Origin: Roseobacter weihaiensis
Lineage (GTDB): Bacteria; Pseudomonadota; Alphaproteobacteria; Rhodobacterales; Rhodobacteraceae
Length of the DNA stretch: 64,000 bases
Assembly (NCBI RefSeq): GCF_020622345.1
Contig: NZ_JACNMO010000004.1
Span: 1 to 64,000 of the forward strand
Reading direction: 5' to 3'
A program made the position numbers and the translations under genes. Under the pieces are notes generated by a model, which saw nothing but the letters and a program-made list of their open reading frames with translations, was not told the DNA's origin and did no database searches. Positions 8,322-17,370 of this stretch are shown piece by piece. Each line of letters starts with the position of its first letter. Position 1 is the stretch's first letter.

Positions 8322-10070
8322 ATGGACATCGCATCACTCGCCATCATTGTTGGCAGCGTCATTGGATTTTTGCTTTTCGTAGGTTTGGTACTTGGGCGTC
8401 TCTATCGGCGCGCCACGCGCGAAGTCAGCCTGGTAAAAACGGGGGCAGGGGGTAAGAAAGTCATCATGGATGGCGGCACGATCGTCGTCCCCTTGCTGCA
8501 TGAAATCAGCCCGGTGAACATGAAGACCCTGCGCCTTGAGGTGCAGCGCTCGCATGAGGGCGCGCTTATCACCAAGGACCGGATGCGCGTTGACGTCGGT
8601 GTGGAGTTCTATGTCTCGGTCAATGCCACCGAAGAGGGGATCAGCAGAGCGGCGCAAACCCTTGGTGATCGTACCTTTTTCGTCGATCAGCTGCGGGAGT
8701 TGATCGAGGGCAAGCTGGTGGATGGTCTGCGGGCCGTGGCGGCTCAGATGACGATGGATGAACTGCACGAGAACCGTGCCGAATTCGTGCAAGAGGTTCA
8801 GAATGCGGTTTCCGAAGACCTGCTCAAGAACGGTCTGGAACTGGAATCCGTCTCGCTGACAGCCTTAGACCAGACGCCGTTTGAGGCACTTGATGAAAAC
8901 AACGCCTTTAACGCGGTCGGGATGCGGAAACTGGCAGAAGTCATTGCCGCCTCAAAAAAGGACCGCGCGCAGATCGATGCCGATGCGGATGTGTCCGTGC
9001 GCCGGGCCGCGATGGAGGCAGAGCGTCTCAAGCTGAAGATTGAGCAGGACGAGCAGCAGGCCGCCATCGCTCAGCGTCAGGAGATCGCGACACTTGAGGC
9101 CGCTCAGGAGGCTGAAATCGCGCGCCGTCAGGAAGATGCCGAGCGCGAGAAGGAACAGGCCCGCATCCTGCGCGAGGAAGCCATTCGGTCGGCTGATATC
9201 GCCCGTGAACGTGCGATCCGCGAGGCCGAGATCAATCGCGACCGCGAGCTCGAAGTTGCAGATCAGGAGCGCCAGATCATCATTGCGGTGAAGTCCGAAG
9301 AGGAAAGTCGGGCAAGCGCGTCTGCGGACGCGGCACGTGCGGAGGCGACCAAGGCCTCCGAGAGCATCGAAACCGCCCGCTCTGTGGCGATGGCCGAACG
9401 GGCCAAACGCATCGCCCTGATCGAAGCGGAACGGGAAGCTGAACGGGAGGCGACACGTATCCGCCTGGCAGCGCAGGCCGAGAAAGATGCAGCCCATGAC
9501 CGCGCCGAGGCACACCGCGAAGAAGCGCGTGCCGAGGCGGATGCATTGACCATCCGGGCAGATGCGAAAAAAATCGACCTGTTGGCGGAGGCCGAGGGGC
9601 GCCGCGCGATCGTCGAAGCCGAAAATGCCATTGCGGCCGATATCGTGAATATGAAAGTTGCATTGGCACGCCTGGAGAAACTGCCCGAAGTGGTGGCGCA
9701 AATGGTCAAGCCCGCGGAGAAGATCGACTCGATCAGAATTCACCATGTGGGGGGCATGAACGGCTTGCCGGGGGCGTCTGGCGGCGGCTCTGGTGACAAG
9801 GCTCCGGTGAACCAGGCACTTGACTCGATCATGGGTATGGCGGTGCAGTTGCCTGCGCTCAAAAAGCTCGGTCAGGAGCTTGGTGTGTCGATGGAAAACG
9901 GTGTGGCCGGTCTGACAGACAGCCTGCTCGAAACAGATGACGCCTCCATCGAGGCTATTGAAAGCGGCAAGACATCCGTTGAGGCTATAGAAGAAGACGG
10001 AGATGCGTCTCTCAAGGCCATTCAGGATGATGCGGCGGTCAACATCGAAGCAAGAAGACCGCCTGAGTAA
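8322..10070 (+). CDS. yqiK: flotillin-family membrane scaffold protein YqiK
   Basis: The 582-residue protein has an N-terminal membrane anchor (about 5-25, LAIIVGSVIGFLLFVGLVLG), an SPFH/band-7 domain (about 30-200, including GGKKVIMDGGTIVVPLLHEI), a very long Glu/Ala/Arg-rich coiled coil (about 215-420), and a conserved C-terminal region with AENAIAADIVNMKVALARLEKLPEVV cut by a Gly-rich linker. Flotillins oligomerise into membrane scaffolds. AAGGAG lies in front of the ATG. It is the second gene of a yqiJ-yqiK operon. The last 40 residues carry a short tandem repeat (SIEAIE, SVEAIE, SLKAIQ), discussed as a finding. Family assignment is firm; cellular role is inferred. Confidence 0.9.
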   Translation: MDIASLAIIVGSVIGFLLFVGLVLGRLYRRATREVSLVKTGAGGKKVIMDGGTIVVPLLHEISPVNMKTLRLEVQRSHEGALITKDRMRVDVGVEFYVSVNATEEGISRAAQTLGDRTFFVDQLRELIEGKLVDGLRAVAAQMTMDELHENRAEFVQEVQNAVSEDLLKNGLELESVSLTALDQTPFEALDENNAFNAVGMRKLAEVIAASKKDRAQIDADADVSVRRAAMEAERLKLKIEQDEQQAAIAQRQEIATLEAAQEAEIARRQEDAEREKEQARILREEAIRSADIARERAIREAEINRDRELEVADQERQIIIAVKSEEESRASASADAARAEATKASESIETARSVAMAERAKRIALIEAEREAEREATRIRLAAQAEKDAAHDRAEAHREEARAEADALTIRADAKKIDLLAEAEGRRAIVEAENAIAADIVNMKVALARLEKLPEVVAQMVKPAEKIDSIRIHHVGGMNGLPGASGGGSGDKAPVNQALDSIMGMAVQLPALKKLGQELGVSMENGVAGLTDSLLETDDASIEAIESGKTSVEAIEEDGDASLKAIQDDAAVNIEARRPPE

Positions 10071-10316
10071 CCCCAAGCCACGGTAGAGCGGGGTCGGGGC
10101 ATCTCTCCGGCCCGCCGCCTGTCCGTTTGAGGGTGAAATCCAGCCGGGTGCAATCGACCCAAAACCATGCACAGGCAACAATACCGACCCTTGAAGGCGC
10201 TGCTGCACGGCTGGTATCAGCCTCTGGTTCTACGGTTTGACCAAGCGCCCCATTTTCGGGATGAGCCGGTCAAAGATGCTGTACGGCTATCCTCTTGGGT
10301 CAGTTCTTCGCGACGG

Positions 10317-12437
10317 TCAAACGCGCGTGCGCAACAGCTTCGTCATGACATTGCGCAGCAATCTTGAGACACCGTTGTCGAAGTTGTTCCAGGGCAGGCT
10401 GCCGCAGAAGGTAATCGACCCTGTCGCAAAGACCGATCCGCCGCCGGGGTAGTCGATCAGCACCATATCTGCGTGCATTGCCTCTTTGGCGGTGCCGCCG
10501 GTCAGGTTGGTCAGATGAGTCAGTTGCTCTTCGGGCACCAGCATGAAGCCATTCTCCCGCGTGACGGACTGCGCGAGCAGCACGGCATTTTCCGGGGTGC
10601 CCAGCCGGTGGTCGATGTGGTCCAGTTCAAACCCCGCGGCACCGTTGCCGGAGAAGCCGTAATCCCCGATCAGCTCTTCATCGACACCCTCAAAGACCCA
10701 ATCGTAGGCGGGATCCATACAGACCCGGCGGTAGGGATCGCCAAAAAACTCGCCCTGTGCGGTGAAACCGATCCCCACCAGATCCTGCGGCGCGCGTCCG
10801 TTGCGCCGCCACAGCCCGCCATAGGTGCCGTCAAAGGCGTTGTAATACTCCCCCGGTTCCGCCGCCCAGGCCCGGATACCATCCTCGGCGCGGCGGATCT
10901 CCAGCATGTCATCGCTTTCGGGGTGAAGAGCGATGCGCCAGTAAAAACCATTTCCCCCAAGATAAAGTAGATGACCGCCCCCGTCCCGGTAGTCGCGCAG
11001 CGTATCCAGCGTTTCGCTTGTGTGGTATTCGGGGTGGCTGCCGGTGGTCAGCGCGGTGTAGCCCGCAATGGCCGCCCGGCCTTGGTTGTGCAACTCGCGG
11101 TCGGTCACGATGTCATAGTCGATCCCCATCGCATGGAGCCAGGCAATCAGGTGCATGTCCGCCGGAAAATGGCGCAGCCCGGAACAGTCCGTATCGCCGA
11201 AGGTGAAATAGCCGGGCTTGAGGTTGAACAGCGGACGCTTGTGCGAGGCATGACAGATGCCCGACCCGTCCGCATGGTAATTATAGGTCGACAAGCCATA
11301 TTGCGGATGTTCTGCAGGGTTGTGGGGGTAAGCGTTCCAGTCGCTGGTCCTCTCCTGCCACGATGGGTGATAGTCGGGCCGCGCGTGATTGCCGTAGATC
11401 GCATAGGTGAAGGTTGAGACCAGCACGCAAAGCTTCGCGCGGGGCTGACCCGGAGGCGCGCAGACAAAGAAGGGGATCGCGTCCTCAGCGCCGTCGCAGC
11501 TGATCCGCATCACATAGACGCCCGATGGCATATCATCCGGGAGTTTAAAGGAAAAACTGCTCTTCCACCCGAAATCGTAGATGTCGTCCTCATGAAAGTG
11601 GATGGCGGCGTAATGCGCGGGTCTATGGGTCCAGTTCATCTCGGACCCGTCCCAGGCCGATCCGGTCACAGCGCGGGCGGGATAATTTATCAGCTCAAGA
11701 TCAGGCCCTTTGGTGGCAGGAACGATAAGGCTGGAGATATCGAGGGCAAAATCCCACTGACACAGCACCTCTGCGTCGGCGGTGATCTCGGGCGCTTCGA
11801 TCTTGCCATTGAAGTGCTGCGTTGGCCCGTCGGCACCGAGGTGCGCCGCAACGACGGGGCGGCCCCTCAGGGACAGATCGGGGACCGTGACCGGTTTGGC
11901 GCTTTCACCAGCGTCCGCTGCGTGCCCGAGAGGGCGGTGGGTCAGAGAAATGGTGTTTTGGGTGACGCGGGCCTCGAGCTGGTACCAGCGCCGCAGCGCA
12001 AGGGGCGTGCCGATGTGGATCATGGCCTCGGCAGCCTGTAGGTAGAGGCAGCCCGTCGCGTCGATCCCAAGGTCATATTGCCCGATGCTCATCACGGTTT
12101 GTGCCTGCGGGCTGCGGAAGGTGGGATAGATGCGGGCGGACAGGATCACCTCGGAGGTCGCTGTGGCCTTCAAGGCCTCGCGCCCGATCCCGTAAGAGCC
12201 CGCCGCAAAGGGCTGCTGCACCGAGGCGACACGGATCGGCGCGAAATAGGTATCCGCGGCCTCTTCGACGATGCCGGGTCCTGCGGGGTTGGGATCGGCA
12301 CTGATGGAGCGCATCAGCCGCGCCTCAAACGGCTTGGTCGAGACCGAAGACACCATGAAATCCAGCGTGTCGCCGGGCCGGGCCGAGAGCTGGTCCACAT
12401 ATCCGAGAAGCGGTAGGTCTTTGGGTCTTGTGGTCAT
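10317..12437 (-). CDS. N,N-dimethylformamidase large-subunit homologue
   Basis: This 706-residue protein resembles the large (beta) subunit of N,N-dimethylformamidase, an iron amidohydrolase that releases dimethylamine and formate. The N-terminal half contains a lectin-like beta domain (YFTFGDTD follows later); the C-terminal half is a glutamine-amidotransferase-like fold with SGVYVMRI, FTYAIYGNHARPDYHPSW, YGLSTYNYHADGSG and GSHPEYHTSETLDTLRDY. The H-P-E motif near residue 467 is the place where, as I recall, the known enzyme binds its iron with nearby tyrosines. I start at 12437 (MTTRPKDLPLLGYVDQLSARPG) because homologues begin there; an in-frame ATG at 12512 adds 25 unlike residues. No small-subunit gene is adjacent. 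Substrate is unknown: an N-substituted amide is plausible from the family. It diverges from a molybdoenzyme gene. Confidence 0.82.
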   Translation of the reverse strand: MTTRPKDLPLLGYVDQLSARPGDTLDFMVSSVSTKPFEARLMRSISADPNPAGPGIVEEAADTYFAPIRVASVQQPFAAGSYGIGREALKATATSEVILSARIYPTFRSPQAQTVMSIGQYDLGIDATGCLYLQAAEAMIHIGTPLALRRWYQLEARVTQNTISLTHRPLGHAADAGESAKPVTVPDLSLRGRPVVAAHLGADGPTQHFNGKIEAPEITADAEVLCQWDFALDISSLIVPATKGPDLELINYPARAVTGSAWDGSEMNWTHRPAHYAAIHFHEDDIYDFGWKSSFSFKLPDDMPSGVYVMRISCDGAEDAIPFFVCAPPGQPRAKLCVLVSTFTYAIYGNHARPDYHPSWQERTSDWNAYPHNPAEHPQYGLSTYNYHADGSGICHASHKRPLFNLKPGYFTFGDTDCSGLRHFPADMHLIAWLHAMGIDYDIVTDRELHNQGRAAIAGYTALTTGSHPEYHTSETLDTLRDYRDGGGHLLYLGGNGFYWRIALHPESDDMLEIRRAEDGIRAWAAEPGEYYNAFDGTYGGLWRRNGRAPQDLVGIGFTAQGEFFGDPYRRVCMDPAYDWVFEGVDEELIGDYGFSGNGAAGFELDHIDHRLGTPENAVLLAQSVTRENGFMLVPEEQLTHLTNLTGGTAKEAMHADMVLIDYPGGGSVFATGSITFCGSLPWNNFDNGVSRLLRNVMTKLLRTRV

Positions 12438-12575
12438 TCTGGCTGCTCTCTGAATTGCGTGCCGATCCATTGCCCATTCGCTGTACGATGGCAATATGCA
12501 AGGCCCTCGCATATCTCTTGAACGTTGACTGCGCCGCCTCAGTCGCGATCATGTGCGAAGATAGAGGAAAACACC
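12438..12575. promoter_or_regulatory. divergent promoter region with two inverted repeats
   Basis: The 138 bases between the formamidase-like gene and the molybdoenzyme gene must carry both promoters. Two overlapping inverted repeats are visible: ATTGCC (12469-12474) with GGCAAT (12490-12495), and ATATGC (12494-12499) with GCATAT (12509-12514). Either could be an operator shared by the two genes. No regulator gene is adjacent, so the factor is unknown. Confidence 0.45.
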
Positions 12576-14888
12576 ATGACCCGGATTGACCGAGACTACC
12601 TGACGAGCGCCCATTGGGGGACCTATCATGTCGACGTGAAAGACGGGCGCGTGACCGGGCTGCGGCCTTTTGGTCATGATCATGATCCCTCGCCCATCGG
12701 GCAGGGGATCGCGGGCGTTCTGGACGGGCCGACCCGGATCACAGCGCCCATGGTGCGCAAAAGCTGGCTCGAAGGCGGGCCGGGCACCGCGGGGCATCTG
12801 CGCGGCAGCGACAGCTTTGTGCAGGTGAGCTGGGCCGAGGCCGAGCGTCTGGTGGCCGCGGAGCTGACCCGGGTCATCCAAGAACATGGCAACCAGGCGA
12901 TCTATGCGGGCTCCTATGGGTGGGCCAGTGCCGGGCGGTTTCACCATGCGCAAGGGCAGCTCAAGCGGTTTCTCAACTGCATTGGCGGCTACACCAGCTC
13001 AAAAAACACCTATAGTTTCGCGGCGGCCGAAGTTGTCGTGCCGCATGTGCTGGGCGATTTTCGCGGACCTCTGGACAGTTCGACCAGCTGGCAGTCGATT
13101 GCAAAGCACTGCGAGCTTTTCGTGGCCTTTGGCGGGGTGCCTCTGAAGAACGGTCAGATATCGCAGGGCGGTCTTGGGGCGCATGTCCAGAAGGCAGGTA
13201 TTGCTGCCGCCGTTGAGGCGGGGGTCGAGTGGGTCAGCATTTCACCTTTGAAAACCGACATGGCCTCCACGGCCAAAGCGCGGTGGATCGCCCCGCGCCC
13301 CTCAACCGATGCGGCGCTGATGCTGGGGCTGGCGCATGTCCTGTTGGATCAAGGGCTGCAGGACACGGCGTTTCTGGACAGCTATACGGTCGGGTTTGAC
13401 CGCTTTGCCGCCTATCTGCGGGGCGATCCCGATGGCATCCCCAAGACGGCGGAATGGGCGGGGCAGATCTGCGCGGTTCCGGCACAGGAGATCAGGGACC
13501 TCGCCCGGCGGATGGCGTCAAAGCGCACGATGATTTCGGTGAGCTGGTCTCTGACCCGGCAGGACCATGGCGAACAACCGTTCTGGGCGGCGATTGCGCT
13601 GGCCGCGATGCTGGGCCAGATCGGGTTGCCGGGGACCGGGCTGGGGTTCGGCTATTCGGCAATGAACAACGTCGGGCTTCAGCGCCGCCAGATCGACTAT
13701 GCCGCGCTGCCGCAGGGCACCAACCCTGTGCCCGATTTCATCCCGGTCGCGCGGCTGACGGACATGCTGGAGACCCCCGGCGGCTCCTTCGACTACAACG
13801 GGCAGCGTCGGCAGTACCCGGACATCCGGCTGGTCTGGTGGGCCGGGGGCAATCCGTTTCACCACCATCAGGACCTGAACAGAATGCGCAAGGCATGGGC
13901 GCGCCCCGAGACCGTGATTGCGACCGATTGGTGCTGGAACGGGCTGGCGCGCCACGCCGACATTGTGCTGCCCTGCACGACCTCGCTGGAGCGGAGTGAC
14001 ATCGCGCTGACCCCGAAAGACCCGTTTCAAGTAGTCATGGACCAGGCGATTGACCCTGTGGGCGAGGCCCGGAGCGACCATGACATCCTGCGCGGTATCG
14101 CCGCTGAAATGGGGGTGGAGGCCGCCTTTACCGAAGGGCGCAGCCCGCAGGAGTGGCAGCGCTGGCTTTACGACATTTCGCGTCAGTCCGCCGCGCGCGA
14201 GGGGGTGGTGCTGCCCGACTGGGACAGCTTCCAGCGGGACGGCGTGTTCCGCGTGCCAGAGCCCGAACGCGATACCATCATGCTGGAGGACTTCCGCGCC
14301 GACCCGGTCGCCCATCCTCTCAAGACCCCCAGCGGCCGGATCGAGATATTCTCGGAGACGATTGCAGGCTTTGACTATGCGGACTGTCCGGGCCATCCGG
14401 TCTGGCTGGAGCCGCTGGAATGGCTGGGGGCGGTGCAGGACTATCCCCTGCATATGATCTCAAACCAGCCTAGCCACAAGCTGCATTCGCAACTGGACCA
14501 CGGAGCTGTCAGCCAGGGGGCACGGATTGACGGGCGTGAACCCTGCCTGATGAATGGGGCGGATGCCGCCGCACGGGGGCTGAAGGCGGGCCAGACTGTG
14601 CGGGTTTTCAATGATCGTGGGGCCTGTTTTGCCGGGCTCCGGATCAGTGACGATATCATGCCCGGCGTGATCCAGATGGCGACCGGCGCGTGGTACGACC
14701 CGGATGGCAAAGCCTGCCGGAACGGAAACCCGAATGTGCTGACCCCGGACAAGGGCACCTCGCGGCTGGCGCAGGGACCGATTGCGCACACCTGTCTTGT
14801 AGAGGTAGAAGCCGCGCCCGAGAATGCGGCGCGGACGCAGATCTATGCGCCTCCGCGCATTGTGACCCGCACAGCGGACAGGGCGTAG
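12576..14888 (+). CDS. molybdopterin oxidoreductase, BisC/DMSO-reductase type
   Basis: The 770-residue protein belongs to the DMSO/TMAO/biotin-sulfoxide reductase branch of bis-MGD enzymes. The motif GSYGWASAGRFHHAQ and then NTYSFAAAEVVVPHVLG place a serine at residue 147, the position that ligates molybdenum in this branch. Further family blocks are SWSLTRQDHGEQPFW, WWAGGNPFHHHQDLN and GLARHADIVLPCTTSLERSD; the C-terminal cofactor-binding domain includes ISNQPSHKLHSQLDHG. There is no N-terminal Fe-S cysteine motif and no Tat signal, so the enzyme is probably cytoplasmic, as BisC is. I start at ATG 12576, which has GAGG 8 bases upstream. It would reduce an S- or N-oxide, or run a related oxygen-atom transfer. 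The neighbouring amidase-like and ABC genes suggest a shared catabolic substrate. Confidence 0.88.
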   Translation: MTRIDRDYLTSAHWGTYHVDVKDGRVTGLRPFGHDHDPSPIGQGIAGVLDGPTRITAPMVRKSWLEGGPGTAGHLRGSDSFVQVSWAEAERLVAAELTRVIQEHGNQAIYAGSYGWASAGRFHHAQGQLKRFLNCIGGYTSSKNTYSFAAAEVVVPHVLGDFRGPLDSSTSWQSIAKHCELFVAFGGVPLKNGQISQGGLGAHVQKAGIAAAVEAGVEWVSISPLKTDMASTAKARWIAPRPSTDAALMLGLAHVLLDQGLQDTAFLDSYTVGFDRFAAYLRGDPDGIPKTAEWAGQICAVPAQEIRDLARRMASKRTMISVSWSLTRQDHGEQPFWAAIALAAMLGQIGLPGTGLGFGYSAMNNVGLQRRQIDYAALPQGTNPVPDFIPVARLTDMLETPGGSFDYNGQRRQYPDIRLVWWAGGNPFHHHQDLNRMRKAWARPETVIATDWCWNGLARHADIVLPCTTSLERSDIALTPKDPFQVVMDQAIDPVGEARSDHDILRGIAAEMGVEAAFTEGRSPQEWQRWLYDISRQSAAREGVVLPDWDSFQRDGVFRVPEPERDTIMLEDFRADPVAHPLKTPSGRIEIFSETIAGFDYADCPGHPVWLEPLEWLGAVQDYPLHMISNQPSHKLHSQLDHGAVSQGARIDGREPCLMNGADAAARGLKAGQTVRVFNDRGACFAGLRISDDIMPGVIQMATGAWYDPDGKACRNGNPNVLTPDKGTSRLAQGPIAHTCLVEVEAAPENAARTQIYAPPRIVTRTADRA

Positions 14889-14957
14889 TGCCTCTCCATT
14901 GGCGGCAGGAAGGGCGTTTGTGGTGATCTGGTACCCTTACGCCAGCGCGCCGTGCCG

Positions 14958-15727
14958 ATGACGGGTAGCAGCGGTCTTTCCACCCTTCGGCAAGGGGCGG
15001 GCGCGCCGCTCGTGCTGGTGCATGGCTATTTGGGCGGTGCTGCACAATGGCAGGCCCAAATTAGGCGCTCAGCACCGGGTTCGATGTGCTTGCCCCTGAA
15101 CTCGCTGGCTATGGCGGCCGCGCGGCAGAGCTGGGACAGGACAGCATCGAAGGATTTGCCGGGCAAGTCCTCGCCTCTCTGACCGAACAGGGGGTGGAGA
15201 GGTTTCACCTGCTGGGGCACTCGATGGGCGGCATGATCGTGCAGCAGATGGCGGCCTTGGCGCCGGCGCGCATCGACCGGTTGATTTGCTATGGCACCGG
15301 CCCCAGAGGGGTGATGCCGGACCGTTTTGAAACCATCGACCAATCGCGCAGCCGCATCCGGGTCGAAGGGGTGCCGGCAGCAGCCCGGCGCATTGCCGCC
15401 ACGTGGTTTGTCGCGGGCGAGGCGGCCGCAGGCTATCCTTTATGTGCACAGCTTGGGCAAGCTGTGCGCGAAGAGACCGCGCTGGCCGGGCTCACCGCGA
15501 TGGAGGCATGGGATGGGCGCGCGACCCTGTCGGAAATCACCCAAAAGACGCTGGTTCTCTGGGGGGACCGCGACCGATCCTACCGCTGGCCGCAGCCTCA
15601 GGCGCTTTGGCAGGGGATCAGAAACAGCAGCCTGTGTGTGTTGCCCGGTTGTGCCCATGCGATGCATCTGGAGCAGCCGGAGATGTTCAACCAAATCATC
15701 GCCCGCTTTTTGACGGAACCGGAGTGA
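14958..15727 (+). pseudogene. alpha/beta hydrolase interrupted by a one-base frameshift
   Basis: Two frames together give a normal alpha/beta hydrolase. The first part (from ATG 14958) reads LVLVHGYLGGAAQWQAQI, the oxyanion-hole strand and turn. The second, from about 15063, reads LSTGFDVLAPELAGYG, GHSMGGMIVQQ (nucleophile elbow), VLWGDRDRSY (acid) and GCAHAMHLEQPE (histidine). One missing G after 15062 explains the break: restoring it gives QAQIEALSTGFDVLAPE. The triad is otherwise intact, so this is either a very recent mutation or a base-calling error. The gene follows the molybdoenzyme on the same strand and ends 5 bases from the convergent ABC operon. The ribosome site is weak. Downstream translation from GTG 15086 would lack the oxyanion strand. 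Confidence 0.8.
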
Positions 15728-15732
15728 TCCGC

Positions 15733-17370
15733 TCAGGACGCTTCGGTCAGCGGTTTCGTCTCTGATGCGAACCAGCCTTTGCCCGGCACGGCGGCCAGCA
15801 GCTCCGTGGTGTAGCTGTGCTGCGGATTGGCGAAAAGCTCGGCCGTCGGGCCGATCTCGACCACCTCGCCGCGCTGCATCACGGCAATCCTGTCGCAGAC
15901 CTGTGCGGCCACGCGCAGATCGTGGGTGATAAAGATCATCGACAGGTTCATCCGGTCGCGTATTTCGTCCAGCAACGTGAGGATTTGTGCCTGAATGGAG
16001 ACATCGAGCGCGGATACCGGTTCATCGGCCACCAGAATCTGCGGCTCCAGTGCCAGAGCCCGTGCGATCCCGATGCGTTGCCGCTGGCCGCCCGAGAACT
16101 CATGCGGGAAGCGATCATACGCGCGGTCATCGAGCCCGACGATCTTGAGCAGCTCCAGCGCCTTGTCGCGGGCCTCGGCACTGCTGGCGCCATACATCTC
16201 GGGCCCCTGGGCAATGATACGTCCCACCTTGGCCCGCGGGTTGAGCGAGGCGAAAGGGTCCTGAAACACCATCTGGATTTTGGCCCGGTGCGGGCGCATG
16301 GCGGCCCGGCCCAGCGGGCGCAGGTCGGTGTCGCCCAGCAGGATTTCCCCGGCCTCCGCATCAGTCAACCGCACAATGCACCGTGCCACGGTGGATTTGC
16401 CGGAGCCGGATTCGCCGACAATGCCCAGGGTCTCGCCTCGGGTCAGGTCCAGTGTCACCTGTTTCGCGGCATGCACCACCCGCGCCTTGCCGCCAAGCAG
16501 ACCGCCGCCGCTGCGATAGGTCTTTGTCAGCGCATTGACCCGCAGCACGCGCTCTTCGGCGCGGGGCCGGGGGGGGCGCGGGATCAGGCTGGGCACCGCC
16601 GCCATCAGGGCCTGCGTATAAGGATGGGTCGGTCTGCGCAGAACTTCGTCGGTTGTCCCGGTCTCCACCACCAGACCGTTCTGCATCACGGCCACGCGGT
16701 CGGCGATGTCCGCGACCACGCCAAAGTCATGGGTGATAAAAACCACGCCGGTGCCATGGGATTCCTGCATCTGTTTTATCAGCCGCAGGACCTGTGCCTG
16801 CGTGGTCACGTCAAGGGCGGTTGTCGGCTCGTCCGCGATCAGGATCTTGGGGTCCAGGGCGAGCGCCATCGCAATCATCGCCCGCTGCCGTTGCCCGCCT
16901 GACAATTGATGCGGATAGGCCCCCAGCGCCTGTTCAGGGTCCGGCAATTGCACGTCCTGCAAGAGCTTGAGCGCCCGGCTGCGGCGTTCCTGAGCTGGCA
17001 TTTTTTCATGGAACCGAAACACCTCGTCAATCTGGTTGCCGATGGTCATCACCGGGTTCAGCGCGGTCATCGGTTCCTGAAAGATCATCGAGATTTCCGA
17101 GCCGCGGATATCGCGCAGACGGGCCTCGCTTGCGGCAGCCAGATCTTCGCCCTGAAAGGTCACCGACCCCTTGGCGATATGCACATGCGGTTTTGGCAGC
17201 AAGCCCATGATGGCCCGGGCCGTCAGTGATTTGCCGGAGCCGGATTCGCCCACGACGCAGAGGATTTCATTGTCGTTGAGATGCAGGTTCGCCGCTTCGA
17301 CCGCATATTTGCGTTGCCCCCCGGCGGGCAGGCCCACATGCAGGTCCTTGATGTCCAAAAGGCGTGTCAT
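15733..17370 (-). CDS. fused dipeptide/oligopeptide-type ABC transporter ATPase (DppD-DppF)
   Basis: One 545-residue polypeptide carries two ABC ATPase domains. The first has GESGSGKSLTARA (Walker A), LSGGQRQRAMIA (signature) and ILIADEPTTALD (Walker B). The second, after about residue 275, has GESGSGKSTVARC, FSGGQRQRIGIA and ILVADEPVSALD. The family is the peptide/nickel group; the fusion is common in alphaproteobacteria. The protein sits on the inner face of the membrane and powers import through the DppB/DppC pair upstream. Its ATG overlaps the DppC stop by 4 bases (ATGA). It ends 5 bases from the opposing hydrolase gene, so the two transcripts converge. The transported substrate is unknown; this family also moves opines, nickel complexes and other small organics. 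Confidence 0.93.
   Translation of the reverse strand: MTRLLDIKDLHVGLPAGGQRKYAVEAANLHLNDNEILCVVGESGSGKSLTARAIMGLLPKPHVHIAKGSVTFQGEDLAAASEARLRDIRGSEISMIFQEPMTALNPVMTIGNQIDEVFRFHEKMPAQERRSRALKLLQDVQLPDPEQALGAYPHQLSGGQRQRAMIAMALALDPKILIADEPTTALDVTTQAQVLRLIKQMQESHGTGVVFITHDFGVVADIADRVAVMQNGLVVETGTTDEVLRRPTHPYTQALMAAVPSLIPRPPRPRAEERVLRVNALTKTYRSGGGLLGGKARVVHAAKQVTLDLTRGETLGIVGESGSGKSTVARCIVRLTDAEAGEILLGDTDLRPLGRAAMRPHRAKIQMVFQDPFASLNPRAKVGRIIAQGPEMYGASSAEARDKALELLKIVGLDDRAYDRFPHEFSGGQRQRIGIARALALEPQILVADEPVSALDVSIQAQILTLLDEIRDRMNLSMIFITHDLRVAAQVCDRIAVMQRGEVVEIGPTAELFANPQHSYTTELLAAVPGKGWFASETKPLTEAS

Noticed and set aside
8952-10208. Long minus-strand frame opposite yqiK (418 codons)
   Set aside because: It mirrors the repetitive Glu/Ala/Arg codons of the YqiK coiled coil and has no family motif or ribosome site.
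15817-16902. Long plus-strand frame opposite the DppDF gene (361 codons)
   Set aside because: It is antisense to two complete ABC ATPase domains; composition is His/Gly/Arg-rich and shows no domain.
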